Under the pieces are notes generated by a model, which saw only the letters and a list, made by a program, of their open reading frames with translations, was not told the origin of the DNA and made no database searches. Positions 33,909 through 47,276 of a stretch of DNA of 64,000 bases are shown here, one piece after another. Both the position numbers and the translations under genes were made by a program. Source of the stretch: Nocardioides insulae DSM 17944. Lineage in GTDB: Bacteria; Actinomycetota; Actinomycetes; Propionibacteriales; Nocardioidaceae. The stretch is from the NCBI RefSeq assembly GCF_000422825.1, contig NZ_AUGU01000013.1, forward strand, positions 705,779-769,778, written 5' to 3'. Position 1 is the first letter of the stretch. Each line of letters starts with the position of its first letter.

Positions 33909-35624
33909 ATGGAGCCGCACTTCGTCACGGTCGCTGGCGCGGGCCTGGCCATCATGATCGCAGCGGCGGTCTTCGCCCGGCGTACCGGCGTGGCGGCCCC
34001 CCTGCTGCTGGTCACCCTCGGGATCCTGGCCAGCCTGGTGCCCGGGGCGCCGACGATCGAGGTCGACCCCGAGCTCATCCTGGCCGGCGTCCTGCCGCCG
34101 CTCCTCTACTCCTCGGCGGTCGAACTCCCGGTCATCGACCTGCGCCGTAACTTCGGCCTGATCGCCTGGCTCTCGGTGGCGATGGTGATCATCTCCGCGC
34201 TGGTGATCGGGGTGGCCGTGCACTGGGTGTTCCCGGACATCCCCCTCGGACTCGCGATCGCACTGGGGGCCGTGGTGAGCCCCACCGATGCGGTCGCCGC
34301 GACCGCGGTGGGACGCCGGCTCGGGCTGCCGCCCCGGCTGATGACCGTGTTGGAGGGCGAGAGCCTGCTCAACGACGCCTCCGCGCTGGTGCTGCTGCGG
34401 ACCGCGGTGGCGGGGCTGGCCGCGGCCGGCTCGTTCAGCCTCGGCCGGACCGTACTGGAGTTCGCCTGGGCGGTGGTCGGCGCCGTCGTGGTCGGTGCGC
34501 TGATCGGCTGGATCACCGCCCTGCTCCGGCGCCAACTGGACGACCCGGTGCTCAACACCACCATCTCCTTCGCGATCCCCTTCCTGGCGTACTTCCCCGC
34601 CGAGGAGGTGAACGCCTCCGGCGTCCTGGCGGTGGTGGTTGCGGGCCTGGCCACCGGGTCGCTGGGTGCCCGGTGGTTCAGCCCCCGCGACCGGGAGACC
34701 CAGGCGACCACCTGGACGACGGTCAACTTCGTGCTGGAGAGCGCCCTGTTCCTCGCCATGGGCTACCAGTTGACCGAAGTGGTGGACGCCGCCAACGCGG
34801 AGTCCGACTGGGGCACGATCGCCCGGGTGGTGGGGCTGGTGCTCGCGCTGCTGGTCGGCCTGCGGTTCCTCGGGCTGGCCTGGCCGGCGCTGAGTGAGCG
34901 GTTCGGGCGGGGCGGTCGCGGCGAGCACGTCCGCGCGCGGCTCGACCGGTTCGAGGAACACCTGGAGAACCTGGAGCCGACCGGCAAGCGCGAGGAGAAC
35001 CGGGTCTCCTGGGCACGCCACCGGTTGGCCCGCGGCCGGGCCGACCTCGACTTCGAGGATCGCGAACCGATCACCGCCCGCGGCTATTTCGTCGTCGCGT
35101 GGGCGGGCATGCGCGGTGCGGTCACGGTGGCCGCCGCCCAGACCATCCCGGCCGGCACCCCGCACCGTTCCACAGTGGTCCTGATCGCCTTCCTCGTCGC
35201 GCTGGTCACCCTGGTCTTCTTCGGGCTGACCCTCCCGCTGGTGATCGCCAGGATGAATCTGCGCGCCCAGAGCAAGCAGGAGCAGCGCAACGCCGTCCTC
35301 GCCCTCACCCGGCAGGTGGGCGAGGCGGCCATCGAGTCGGTCGGGCCGGTGGAGGAGCAGACGGTGGACGGCGAGCCCCTGGACGACGCCGTACTCACCG
35401 CGATCCGGGACGGGTTCCTGCCCCGGATGCTCGGCGTCGCCCGCGAGCAGAACCGGCCGCGCCGGCACGACCTCGAGAAGCTGATGATCGTGCAGCGTCG
35501 CTACCTGGAGGCGATGCGGTCGGCGCTGTGGGTCGAGCGCAGCATCGGCGCCTACAGCTCCGGCACCTACCGCCACGTCGAGGCCACCCTGGACGCGCTG
35601 GACCAGCGGCTCGACTCGAAGTGA
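33909..35624 (+). CDS. CPA1 Na+/H+ antiporter (NhaP-like)
   Basis: A 571-residue protein with about 12 transmembrane helices in its first 430 residues. The ion-binding region is GAVVSPTDAVAATAVGRRLG near residue 119, then EGESLLNDASALVLLRTAVA near 150 with the CPA1 ND motif, and AWAGMRGAVTVAAAQTIP near 398. The C-terminal 130 residues are hydrophilic (LTRQVGEAAIESVGPVEEQT) and probably regulatory. It exchanges Na+ (or K+) for protons. Confidence 0.92.
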   Translation: MEPHFVTVAGAGLAIMIAAAVFARRTGVAAPLLLVTLGILASLVPGAPTIEVDPELILAGVLPPLLYSSAVELPVIDLRRNFGLIAWLSVAMVIISALVIGVAVHWVFPDIPLGLAIALGAVVSPTDAVAATAVGRRLGLPPRLMTVLEGESLLNDASALVLLRTAVAGLAAAGSFSLGRTVLEFAWAVVGAVVVGALIGWITALLRRQLDDPVLNTTISFAIPFLAYFPAEEVNASGVLAVVVAGLATGSLGARWFSPRDRETQATTWTTVNFVLESALFLAMGYQLTEVVDAANAESDWGTIARVVGLVLALLVGLRFLGLAWPALSERFGRGGRGEHVRARLDRFEEHLENLEPTGKREENRVSWARHRLARGRADLDFEDREPITARGYFVVAWAGMRGAVTVAAAQTIPAGTPHRSTVVLIAFLVALVTLVFFGLTLPLVIARMNLRAQSKQEQRNAVLALTRQVGEAAIESVGPVEEQTVDGEPLDDAVLTAIRDGFLPRMLGVAREQNRPRRHDLEKLMIVQRRYLEAMRSALWVERSIGAYSSGTYRHVEATLDALDQRLDSK

Positions 35625-35644
35625 TCGGCCCTCCAGCGGCGGGC

Positions 35645-35675
35645 CGCCTCGGTTCGGGCTCCCCCGACCGAGGCG
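35645..35675. terminator. Bidirectional terminator-like hairpin
   Basis: CGCCTCGGT (35645-35653) pairs perfectly with ACCGAGGCG (35667-35675), a 9-bp stem with a 13-nt loop. It lies between the convergent antiporter and MetE-core genes. Confidence 0.6.
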
Positions 35676-35696
35676 CTCACCGCACCGGGTGTGGCC

Positions 35697-36809
35697 TCAG
35701 GACCAGACCTCGCCGGCGATCTCGACGACCGCCCGGACCTTGGCCCACTGCTGCTCCTCGGAGAGCAGGTTGCCCTCCTCGGTGGAGGCGAAGCCGCACT
35801 GGGTGCTCACCGCGAGCTGCTCCAGCGGTACGAACTTCGAGGCCTCCTCGATCCGCCGCTTCACCTCGACGGCGTTCTCCAGCTCGCCGTCCTTGGAGGT
35901 CAGCAACCCGAGTACGACGGTCTTCTCGCCGTGCGGCAGGTGCCGCAGCGGCTCGAAGCCACCGGCTCGATCGGTGTCGTACTCGAGGAAGTAGCCGTCG
36001 TAGTCGGTGCCGGCCAGCAGCGGCTCGGCGACCGGCTCGTAGCCACCCGAGGAGATCCAGGTGGAGCGGAAGTTGCCCCGGCACACGTGGGTCGTGATCA
36101 CCATGTCCGCGGGCTTGTCGGCCAGGGCGCTGTTGACCAGCGCGGCGTACCGCTCGGCGAGGCCGTCGACCCGGATCCCGCGCTCGGCGGCCTTGTCGAG
36201 CTCGTCCTGCGAGCACAGGTAGGCCCACACGGTGTCGTCGAACTGCAGGTAGCGGCAGCCCTCGTCGTAGAACGCGCGGACAGCGGCGCGGTAGGCGGCG
36301 GCGAGGTCGTCGAAGAGCGCCTCGTGGTCCTCTCCGTACAGGTCGGTGCGGACGGCGTCGGCGTCGAGGCGGAAGTGCAGCACGGACGGCGAGGGGATCG
36401 AGATCTTCGGGGTGACGCCGGCGGGGACGTGGTCGCGCAGGAACCGGAAGTGCTCGAGCATCGGGTGGTCGGCCGGGAAGCCGATCTTGTCGTGCACCCG
36501 AAGCACCTGGTTCTTGGTGGCGACGCCCTGGAACTGGATCCCGTGATCGGAGTCGACCAGCTCGACGCCGTCGAGCAGGCCGAGGAAGTCGTAGTGCCAC
36601 CAGGAGCGGCGGAACTCGCCGTCGGTGGCGAGCCGGAGGCCGGCCTCGGCCTGCTTGGCGATGAGTTCGGTGATGGCGGCGTCCTCGACGGCCTTGAGCC
36701 CGGCCTCATCGATGACCCCCGCGTCGCGATCGCGACGGGCCTGGTGAACGTGGTCGGGGCGGAGGAAGCTGCCGACGATGTCTGCGCGGAAGGGAGGGGA
36801 AACACTCAC
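35697..36809 (-). CDS. MetE C-terminal-domain-like methyltransferase (YxjG/YxjH type)
   Basis: A 370-residue protein equal to the catalytic half of cobalamin-independent methionine synthase. The zinc ligands appear as His-x-Cys in VITTHVCRGNFRST near residue 230 and a later Cys in LAVSTQCGFAS near 335-345. FRADIVGSFLRP near residue 7 is typical of the short core-MetE group. Such proteins transfer methyl to homocysteine or handle S-methyl compounds; the methyl donor is uncertain. The GTG start is set by a leaderless promoter. Confidence 0.85.
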   Translation of the reverse strand: MSVSPPFRADIVGSFLRPDHVHQARRDRDAGVIDEAGLKAVEDAAITELIAKQAEAGLRLATDGEFRRSWWHYDFLGLLDGVELVDSDHGIQFQGVATKNQVLRVHDKIGFPADHPMLEHFRFLRDHVPAGVTPKISIPSPSVLHFRLDADAVRTDLYGEDHEALFDDLAAAYRAAVRAFYDEGCRYLQFDDTVWAYLCSQDELDKAAERGIRVDGLAERYAALVNSALADKPADMVITTHVCRGNFRSTWISSGGYEPVAEPLLAGTDYDGYFLEYDTDRAGGFEPLRHLPHGEKTVVLGLLTSKDGELENAVEVKRRIEEASKFVPLEQLAVSTQCGFASTEEGNLLSEEQQWAKVRAVVEIAGEVWS

Positions 36810-36821
36810 CGCGTCAACCTA
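36810..36821 (-). promoter_or_regulatory. Leaderless -10 element of the MetE-core gene
   Basis: TAGGTT (36821-36816, minus strand), then GACGCG and GTG at 36809: 6 nt spacing. Confidence 0.6.
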
Positions 36822-36836
36822 GCAAGGCCCCGCCCG

Positions 36837-36882
36837 GCCGGTTCCGGGGTCCCAGGTGTGTCCTGGGGACCCCGGAACCGGC
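36837..36882 (-). terminator. Strong hairpin closing the glycine-catabolic operon
   Basis: An about 20-bp stem (36837-36856 with 36862-36882) carries a single bulged base and a 5-nt loop (TGTGT). It is the longest hairpin in the window and starts 15 nt past the sdaA stop. It also insulates the downstream MetE-core gene. Confidence 0.75.
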
Positions 36883-36896
36883 TCGGGGTCGGGTGC

Positions 36897-38300
<1,404 letters not shown>

Positions 38301-38348
38301 GGTGTCACCTCCTGGCAGTGGGACCCGGAACCCGAGGGCGAGGTCATC

Positions 38349-39620
38349 TCACTGCCCCGGGTAGAGCGGGAAGGACGCGGCCAGCTTGGCGACCCGGTCG
38401 CGGAGCACGGCGGCGTCGTCGTCGTGCAGCGGGCCGGCCAGCGCGGCGGCGATGATGTCGGCGACCTCGGCGAAGGCGGCCGCGTCGAAGCCGCGGGTCG
38501 CCAGCGCCGGCGTACCGATCCGGAGGCCGGAGGAGACCATCGGCGGGCGCGGGTCGAACGGCACCGCGTTGCGGTTGACGGTGATGCCGATCGAGTGCAG
38601 CCGGTCCTCGGCCTGCTGGCCGTCGAGCTCGGAGTTTCGCAGGTCGACCAGGACCAGGTGGACATCGGTCCCGCCGGTGAGCACCGAGACGCCGGCCTTC
38701 TCGAGGTCGGACGCGGAGAGGCGCTCGGCCAGGATGCGGGCGCCCTCGAGGGTGCGCTCCTGCCGGTCCCGGAACTCGTCGCTGGCGGCGGCCTTGAACG
38801 CCACCGCCTTCGCGGCGATCACGTGCTCCAGCGGACCGCCCTGCTGGCCCGGGAAGACCGCCGAGTTGATCTTCTTGGCCAGCTCCTTGCGGCTGAGGAT
38901 CACGCCGCCGCGGGGACCGCCCAGGGTCTTGTGGGTCGTGGTGGTCACCACGTCCGCGTGCGGCACCGGGTTGGGGTGCAGCCCGGCGGCGACCAGACCG
39001 GCGAAGTGCGCCATGTCGACCATCAGGTAGGCACCGACCAGGTCGGCGATCCGGCGGAACTCGGCGAAGTCCAGGGTCCGCGGGTACGCCGACCAGCCGG
39101 CCACGATCATCGCCGGGCGGTGCTCGAGCGCGAGCCGCTCCACCTCGGCCATGTCGACCCGGAAGTCCTGCTCGTCGACGTGGTAGGCCACCACGTTGTA
39201 GAGCTTGCCGGAGTAGTTCAGCCGCATGCCGTGGGTGAGGTGACCGCCGTGGGCCAGGTCCAGGCCGAGGATGGTGTCGCCGGGCTGGATCAGGGCGAAC
39301 ATCGCCGCCGCGTTGGCCTGCGCACCCGAGTGCGGCTGCACGTTGGCGGCCTCGGCACCGAAGAGCGCGGTGATCCGCTCGATCGCCAGGCTCTCGATCA
39401 CATCGACGTTCTCGCAGCCGCCGTAGTAGCGACGACCGGGGTAGCCCTCGGCGTACTTGTTGGTCAGGACCGAGCCCTGGGCCTCCATCACCGCGACCGG
39501 AGCGAAGTTCTCCGACGCGATCATCTCCAGGGTGGACTGCTGGCGCTCCAGCTCCGAGCGGACCGCCGCGTAGACGTCCGGGTCGAAGCTCTCGAGGTTC
39601 TGGTCGAGCATCGCGCTCAC
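38349..39620 (-). CDS. glyA: Serine hydroxymethyltransferase
   Basis: A 423-residue PLP enzyme that interconverts glycine plus methylene-THF with serine. The PLP-binding Lys lies in [16 protein letters not shown] near residue 231. [20 protein letters not shown] is near the N terminus and [18 protein letters not shown] near 57. GTG 39620 overlaps the gcvH stop (GTGA); an ATG three codons later is an alternative. Inside this operon it is placed to use the methylene-THF made by the glycine cleavage system, so two glycines give one serine. Confidence 0.95.
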   Translation of the reverse strand: MSAMLDQNLESFDPDVYAAVRSELERQQSTLEMIASENFAPVAVMEAQGSVLTNKYAEGYPGRRYYGGCENVDVIESLAIERITALFGAEAANVQPHSGAQANAAAMFALIQPGDTILGLDLAHGGHLTHGMRLNYSGKLYNVVAYHVDEQDFRVDMAEVERLALEHRPAMIVAGWSAYPRTLDFAEFRRIADLVGAYLMVDMAHFAGLVAAGLHPNPVPHADVVTTTTHKTLGGPRGGVILSRKELAKKINSAVFPGQQGGPLEHVIAAKAVAFKAAASDEFRDRQERTLEGARILAERLSASDLEKAGVSVLTGGTDVHLVLVDLRNSELDGQQAEDRLHSIGITVNRNAVPFDPRPPMVSSGLRIGTPALATRGFDAAAFAEVADIIAAALAGPLHDDDAAVLRDRVAKLAASFPLYPGQ

Positions 39621-39988
39621 TCCCCGATCAGCTCGGCGTAGCCGGCCGCGTCGAGGGTGTCGGGCTCGCCGCTGACCTTGACGACGAAGAGCCAGCCCTC
39701 GCCGTACGGGTCGGAGTTGACCAGGCCGGCGTCGTCGCCGAGCTTGTCGTTGACCTTGACGACCTCACCGTCGGCGGGGGCGAACAGGTCGCTGACCGAC
39801 TTGGTCGACTCCAGCTCCCCGCAGGCCTCGCCGGCGGTGATCTGGGCGCCGACCTCGGGGAGGTCGACGTAGACGACGTCACCGAGGGCGTCGGCGGCGT
39901 AGGCCGTGATGCCGACGACGGCGGTCTCGCCCTCGCGGCGCAGCCACTCGTGCTCGCTGGTGTAGGACAGGTCTGCGGGGATGCTCAT
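39617..39988 (-). CDS. gcvH: Glycine cleavage system H protein
   Basis: A 123-residue lipoyl carrier that shuttles the aminomethyl group between the P, T and L proteins. The lipoylated Lys is residue 63 in [35 protein letters not shown] opens the domain. The start has AGGAG upstream. The L protein (dihydrolipoyl dehydrogenase) is not in the window and is presumably shared from elsewhere. Confidence 0.96.
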   Translation of the reverse strand: MSIPADLSYTSEHEWLRREGETAVVGITAYAADALGDVVYVDLPEVGAQITAGEACGELESTKSVSDLFAPADGEVVKVNDKLGDDAGLVNSDPYGEGWLFVVKVSGEPDTLDAAGYAELIGE

Positions 39989-40038
39989 GTGGGGTCTCCT
40001 GGGTCTGAGAAGGAAGGGCTACTCGGGCGAGCGGTGGC

Positions 40039-41136
40039 TCAGCGAGCCCGGGTGTAGAACGGGAGCGGCACGACCTCGGCGTCCACGACGGTGCCCCGCA
40101 CGGAGATCTGCAGGCGGGTGCCGGGAGTGCGCAGGTCCGGGCGCACGTGGGCGATGGCCACGGGGTGCCCCAGGGTGGGGGATGGCGAGCCGCTGGTGAC
40201 CACGCCGATCTCGGCGCCGGTCGCCGGGTCGAGCACCGGGTAGCCGGCGCGCGGGGAGCGGCGACCCTCGGGGATCAGACCCACCAGCTCGCTGCGCGGC
40301 CCCTCCTCCTTGCGCGCGGCCAGGGCGGCGTCACCGACGAAGCCCTCCGGCTTGTCCAGCGCGACCACGCGGCCCAGACCCGCCTCGAACGGCGTGATGT
40401 CGCGGCTCAGCTCGTTGCCGTACAGCGGCATGCCGGCCTCCAGCCGGAGGGTGTCGCGGCAGGCGAGCCCGGCTGGGATGAGGCCGTGCTCCTCCCCCGC
40501 CTTGCTCAGGGCGGCCCAGACGTCCGCCGCGTCGGCCGGACGGCAGTAGATCTCGAACCCGTCCTCGCCGGTGTAACCGGTGCGGGCCAGCCGCACCTCG
40601 ATGCCGGCCAGGGAACCGGCGTCGATGGCGTAGTACTTCAGCGACGGGACGTCGAGGTCGGTCAGGGCGGCGATGATCGCGGGCGAGTTCGGGCCCTGGA
40701 CTGCGATCAGGGCCCACTCCTCGGAGCAGTCACGGACCGCGGCGTCGAAGCCGCTGGCCCGCTCGACCAGGGCGGGGTGGACGACGTCGACGTTGGAGGC
40801 GTTGGCGACGACGAGGTAGTGCTCCTCGGCGAGCCGGTAGATGACCAGGTCGTCGATGATGCCGCCGTCCTCGGCACAGATCATGGAGTACCGGGCCCGG
40901 CCCACGCCGATGGCCGAGGGGCGCCCGACGAGGGCGCGGTCCAGGGCGCGGCCGGCCTCGGGACCGGTCACCTCGATCTCGCCCATGTGGGAGAGGTCGA
41001 AGAGCCCGGCGGCGGTGCGGACGGCGTTGTGCTCGGCGGTCTCCGAGCCGTACCGGACCGGCATCGCCCAGCCGGCGAACTCGGTCAGGTGAGCGCCCAG
41101 AGCGGTGTGGACGTCGTGCAGGGGGGTGGGCTTCAT
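40039..41136 (-). CDS. gcvT: Glycine cleavage system T protein (aminomethyltransferase)
   Basis: A 365-residue THF-dependent aminomethyltransferase. It releases ammonia from the H-protein intermediate and forms 5,10-methylene-THF. Visible family segments are TPLHDVHTALGAHLTEFAGW at the N terminus, FDLSHMGEIEVTGPEAGRAL near 46, RTGYTGEDGFEIYC near 185 and CRDTLRLEAGMPLYGNEL near 224. It starts 10 nt after gcvP with GAGGA upstream, so it is in the same operon. Confidence 0.95.
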   Translation of the reverse strand: MKPTPLHDVHTALGAHLTEFAGWAMPVRYGSETAEHNAVRTAAGLFDLSHMGEIEVTGPEAGRALDRALVGRPSAIGVGRARYSMICAEDGGIIDDLVIYRLAEEHYLVVANASNVDVVHPALVERASGFDAAVRDCSEEWALIAVQGPNSPAIIAALTDLDVPSLKYYAIDAGSLAGIEVRLARTGYTGEDGFEIYCRPADAADVWAALSKAGEEHGLIPAGLACRDTLRLEAGMPLYGNELSRDITPFEAGLGRVVALDKPEGFVGDAALAARKEEGPRSELVGLIPEGRRSPRAGYPVLDPATGAEIGVVTSGSPSPTLGHPVAIAHVRPDLRTPGTRLQISVRGTVVDAEVVPLPFYTRAR

Positions 41137-41146
41137 GGGTGGTTCC

Positions 41147-44008
<2,862 letters not shown>

Positions 44009-44059
44009 GGGCGGAGGCCCCCTGGGTCCGGTGCCGGTGCTCGGCACGACGAGATGGGT

Positions 44060-44245
44060 TGCCTCCCCGCTCTGTCATGGGGCCTGAGAGCTTCGCCGCC
44101 CGTGGGCGGCTTTCACCGTCGGCGCGATCGCATGGATCGACTTTCCAGAGTGCGCCTCGGTGCAACGGTCATGGGGGCCTGAGAGTTTCTCGGGGAGAGT
44201 TGCTCCTTCGGCGCCCCGGCAGCAGCCGGGGTCTCTCCCGCCGCA
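44060..44245 (-). promoter_or_regulatory. Tandem glycine riboswitch upstream of gcvP
   Basis: Two glycine aptamers lie in series on the minus strand. Aptamer 1 runs about 44243-44141 (CGGGAGAGACC start, then CTCTCAGGCCCCCATGACCG and CACTCTGGAAAG). Aptamer 2 runs about 44135-44060 (CGACGGTGAAAGCCGC, then CTCTCAGGCCCCATGACAG). The repeated CTCAGG...CCATGAC core is diagnostic. It is expected to turn on the glycine degradation operon when glycine is abundant. The gcvP start is about 50 nt downstream. Confidence 0.95.
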
Positions 44246-44352
44246 CGTCGATGAGCGCGATCTTCAGTTGTTGAGCGGTCGATCGGGTCCAGCTAATCGC
44301 TGACCGGCCCGGGCGAACCCTAAGCGGGGCACCCGGGCCGGGTCAAGCACTC

Positions 44353-45612
44353 TCAGGCCTTCGCGCCCTGGTCCGCGCTCGGGAACGCGGGCACCCGGGT
44401 CGCCCCGGCGGGACGCCGGCGCTGTGCCTCGAGCACCTCGTCGCGGGCGATCGGGTCGGAGGCGAGGTCGGCCACGGCGCAGGCCAGGCCGTACGCGCCC
44501 GCCACGATCGCCTCGTCGGCGCCAGCCGAGTCGGTCTCGGAGGCGAACTCGGCGGTGTGCGGCATGCCCTGGGAGCCCAGCACGGCGATCATCGGGTGGA
44601 TCGTGGGCACCACCTGGCTGACGTTGCCCATGTCGGTCGAACCGCCGCCGGCGTTCGCCGGCCGCTCGACGACGGTGCGGCCGAGCCGCTCCATCGCCTC
44701 GTCGTAGGCGTCGGCGAGGAACTCGTGCTGCACGATCGGCTGGTAGACCGGGTCCACCGGCGTCACGTCGTAGGTGCAGCCGGTGGCGATCGCCGCACCC
44801 TCCACGCAGGCCAGGAACTTCGTCTTCAGGTCGCGCTGGACCTCCGCGTCGGAGGAACGGACCTCGCCCTCCAGCACCGCCTGGGCCGGGATGATGTTCG
44901 AGACGTCACCGCCGGACAGGGTGACCGCGCCGAGCCGGACGCCGTCCGGCACGTGCTGACGCAGCAGGCCCAGGGCGACGTGCAGGATCGTCGCCGCGTT
45001 GCCGGCGTTGATGCCGACCTGCGGGGCGGCCGCGGCGTGGGAGGCCAGGCCGTTGAAGGTGACCCGGAAGCGGTCACGTCCCTGCCCGGCGGCCCCACGC
45101 GTCCTCATGGTGAAGCTCGGTCCGGGGTGGACCATCACCGAGACGGTGGCGTCCTCCCAGGCACCGGCCTCGAGCATCAGCGCCTTGCCGCCGCCGACCT
45201 CCTCGGCGGGAGTGCCGAGCAGCTTGACGGTGAGGTCGAGCTCGTCGGCCAGCGCGGCCAGCGCGATCGCCGTACCGACGCCCGCGGTCGCGATGATGTT
45301 GTGCCCGCAGGCGTGACCGACGCCCGGCAGCGCGTCGTACTCGGCGCACACGGCGACGGTGAGCGAGCCGCTGCCGTAGACCGCCTCGATCGCGGTCGGC
45401 TGGTCATAGACGCCGACCTCGGTGCGGAAGCCGGCCTCGGTGAGCAGGTCGGCCACGATGCCCGCCGACCGGTGCTCCTCGAAGGCGAGCTCGGGGTGGT
45501 CGTGGATGTCGTGGCTGGCCGCGACCAGGCGCTCCCGCCACTCCTCGAGGGTCCGCTGGATCGCGGCGTAGACGTCGTGGGTGGTCTCGGGCTTCTCGAC
45601 GATCTGGGTCAT
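44353..45612 (-). CDS. M20-family amidohydrolase (AbgB/ACY1L2-like)
   Basis: A 419-residue metallo-amidohydrolase. The metal site is VGHACGHNIIATAG near residue 100, then LLGTPAEEVGGGKALM near 130, a dimerisation domain (FRVTFNGLASHAAAAPQVGI near 186) and a later His in EFASETDSAG near 372. M20D relatives cleave N-acyl amino acids, dipeptides or aminobenzoyl-glutamate. It lies 45 nt downstream of an MFS gene on the same strand, suggesting uptake and hydrolysis of one conjugate. Confidence 0.87.
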   Translation of the reverse strand: MTQIVEKPETTHDVYAAIQRTLEEWRERLVAASHDIHDHPELAFEEHRSAGIVADLLTEAGFRTEVGVYDQPTAIEAVYGSGSLTVAVCAEYDALPGVGHACGHNIIATAGVGTAIALAALADELDLTVKLLGTPAEEVGGGKALMLEAGAWEDATVSVMVHPGPSFTMRTRGAAGQGRDRFRVTFNGLASHAAAAPQVGINAGNAATILHVALGLLRQHVPDGVRLGAVTLSGGDVSNIIPAQAVLEGEVRSSDAEVQRDLKTKFLACVEGAAIATGCTYDVTPVDPVYQPIVQHEFLADAYDEAMERLGRTVVERPANAGGGSTDMGNVSQVVPTIHPMIAVLGSQGMPHTAEFASETDSAGADEAIVAGAYGLACAVADLASDPIARDEVLEAQRRRPAGATRVPAFPSADQGAKA

Positions 45613-45657
45613 GACTCCGGTTCCTGGTTCGAGGGATGGGGGGCGTGCTCGGTCTGC

Positions 45658-47127
45658 TCAGACCTCGGCGACAAGGGGAGCAGTGGTGCTCTCGTCCGCG
45701 GACTTCTGGGTCTTCGGCGAGCGGACCAGCAGGCTCAGCAGGGCGACCAGGACGCTGAGGACACCACAGCAGACCCAGACGACCTCGTAGCCCCCCTCAC
45801 CGGTGATCTGCACGCCGGCGCCGGCGTTCATCACGAACCCGGACATCACGGCGGTGAACGCGGCGCCCGCGATCGCGCCGGCGACGGTGCGGGAGGTGTT
45901 GTACAGGCCGGAGGCGATGCCGACGGAGTCGGCGGGGGCGCGACGGACGACCATGTTCGGCAGCGCCGCGATGATGATGCCGTTGCCGAACCCGTTGAGG
46001 ATCAGCCACGGCAGGAAGATCCCGAGGCTGCCGTGAGAGACGACCATCAGGAAGGACCCGGCGGCCGCGACGACTGCGCCGATGACGATCGCGGGCACCT
46101 CGCCCAGACGCTCGGCCAGGCGCGGCCCTGCCACGGTGCCGAGGAAGGCGCAGAAGCCGACGACGAAGATCAGCAGGCCGGTCGAGCTCGCCGACAGACC
46201 CAGACCGAAGCCGAGCTCCTTCGGGGTCGAGGCGAAGAGGGCCAGCGGGGTCTGGCCGCCGAAGAGCTGGGCGCCGAACACCGCGGCGATGAGGATCGGC
46301 AGCCCGATGCCGCCGCGGCCCTGGAGCGCGGACAGCTCGATCAGCGGGTGCTCGATACGCTGCTCCACGGCCACCCAGACCGCGAGCAGGACCAGGCCGC
46401 CGATGATGCAGCCGAGCACTCGGCCGGAGGTCCAGCCGGCGGTGTTTCCGATGCTGATGCCGTACAGCGCCAGGGCGAGACCGGCACCGACCAGGGCGGC
46501 ACCGACCCAGTCGACCGACGCCTGGGTGCGTGCCGAGGTCTCCGGCACCAGGACGAGCACGACCACGAAGGCGATCGCCATGCAGACCGCCGGGAAGAGG
46601 AGCAGGGCGGTGAGGCTCATGTGCGCGGCCAGCAGGCCGGAGAGGACGGCACCGGCGCTGACGCCGGCGGTCAGCCCGCCCACCAGCAGGCCGATCGCCT
46701 TGCCGGACTGCTCGCCCGCCCGCTCCCGGACGATCGCGAACTCCAGCGGCAGGAAGGCCACCAGGGCACCGCAGATGACCCGGCCGGCCAGGAACACGCC
46801 ATACGACGGAGCGAAGGCGACCACGAGGCTGCCGATCGCGACCACACCGGCGGTGATGGTCAGCATCCGCTTGTGGCCGTACCGGTCACCCATCCGGGAG
46901 ATCAGCGGCACCAGGACGGCGGTGGAGAGCAGGAAGCTGGTGGAGACCCAGTTGAGGTCCGCCGAGCCGACGGCGTACTTCTCACCGATCAGCGCCACGA
47001 TCGGCGTGAACCAGCCCTGGAGCATGCCGCTGGCGACCTCCATGGCGAAGAGGAAGCCGACGAAGGCGGCGACGGCGCCGAGACGTGCGTTGCCGCCGCT
47101 ATCCCTTTCGGGCGAAGTGGTCTGCAT
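45658..47127 (-). CDS. MFS transporter
   Basis: A 489-residue permease with about 14 hydrophobic segments. The MFS motif A-like loop is PLISRMGDRYGHKRMLTITA near residue 74. It resembles the DHA2 class but its partner suggests import or exchange of an amino-acid conjugate; direction cannot be read from sequence. It is cotranscribed with the M20 hydrolase and divergent from the Lrp regulator. Confidence 0.85.
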   Translation of the reverse strand: MQTTSPERDSGGNARLGAVAAFVGFLFAMEVASGMLQGWFTPIVALIGEKYAVGSADLNWVSTSFLLSTAVLVPLISRMGDRYGHKRMLTITAGVVAIGSLVVAFAPSYGVFLAGRVICGALVAFLPLEFAIVRERAGEQSGKAIGLLVGGLTAGVSAGAVLSGLLAAHMSLTALLLFPAVCMAIAFVVVLVLVPETSARTQASVDWVGAALVGAGLALALYGISIGNTAGWTSGRVLGCIIGGLVLLAVWVAVEQRIEHPLIELSALQGRGGIGLPILIAAVFGAQLFGGQTPLALFASTPKELGFGLGLSASSTGLLIFVVGFCAFLGTVAGPRLAERLGEVPAIVIGAVVAAAGSFLMVVSHGSLGIFLPWLILNGFGNGIIIAALPNMVVRRAPADSVGIASGLYNTSRTVAGAIAGAAFTAVMSGFVMNAGAGVQITGEGGYEVVWVCCGVLSVLVALLSLLVRSPKTQKSADESTTAPLVAEV

Positions 47128-47179
47128 CGAGGCTCTCCAGATGCGTCGGGTGCCGCTGCCGGCACGAATTCGGGGGGTA

Positions 47180-47198
47180 CGTCACATGCGACGTGACG
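47180..47198. promoter_or_regulatory. Inverted repeat between the MFS gene and the Lrp regulator
   Basis: CGTCAC (47180-47185) and GTGACG (47193-47198) form a dyad with a 7-nt spacer, in the divergent intergenic region. It is a candidate site for the double-Lrp regulator. Confidence 0.4.
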
Positions 47199-47264
47199 GA
47201 AATGACACCACTAGATTCGCGAGATTCCATTTCATCAGCACTTCTTCGCAGTTTTCTTCGCGTC

Positions 47265-47276
47265 TATGCTCCTGCT
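47265..47276 (+). promoter_or_regulatory. Leaderless -10 element of the Lrp gene
   Basis: TATGCT (47265-47270), then CCTGCT and GTG at 47277: TANNNT with 6 nt spacing. Confidence 0.6.

Noticed and set aside
44557..47196. 879-codon plus-strand open frame over the M20 and MFS genes
   Set aside because: Antisense shadow; the translation is a monotonous Asp/Gly/Arg-rich string and crosses the M20/MFS intergenic gap.
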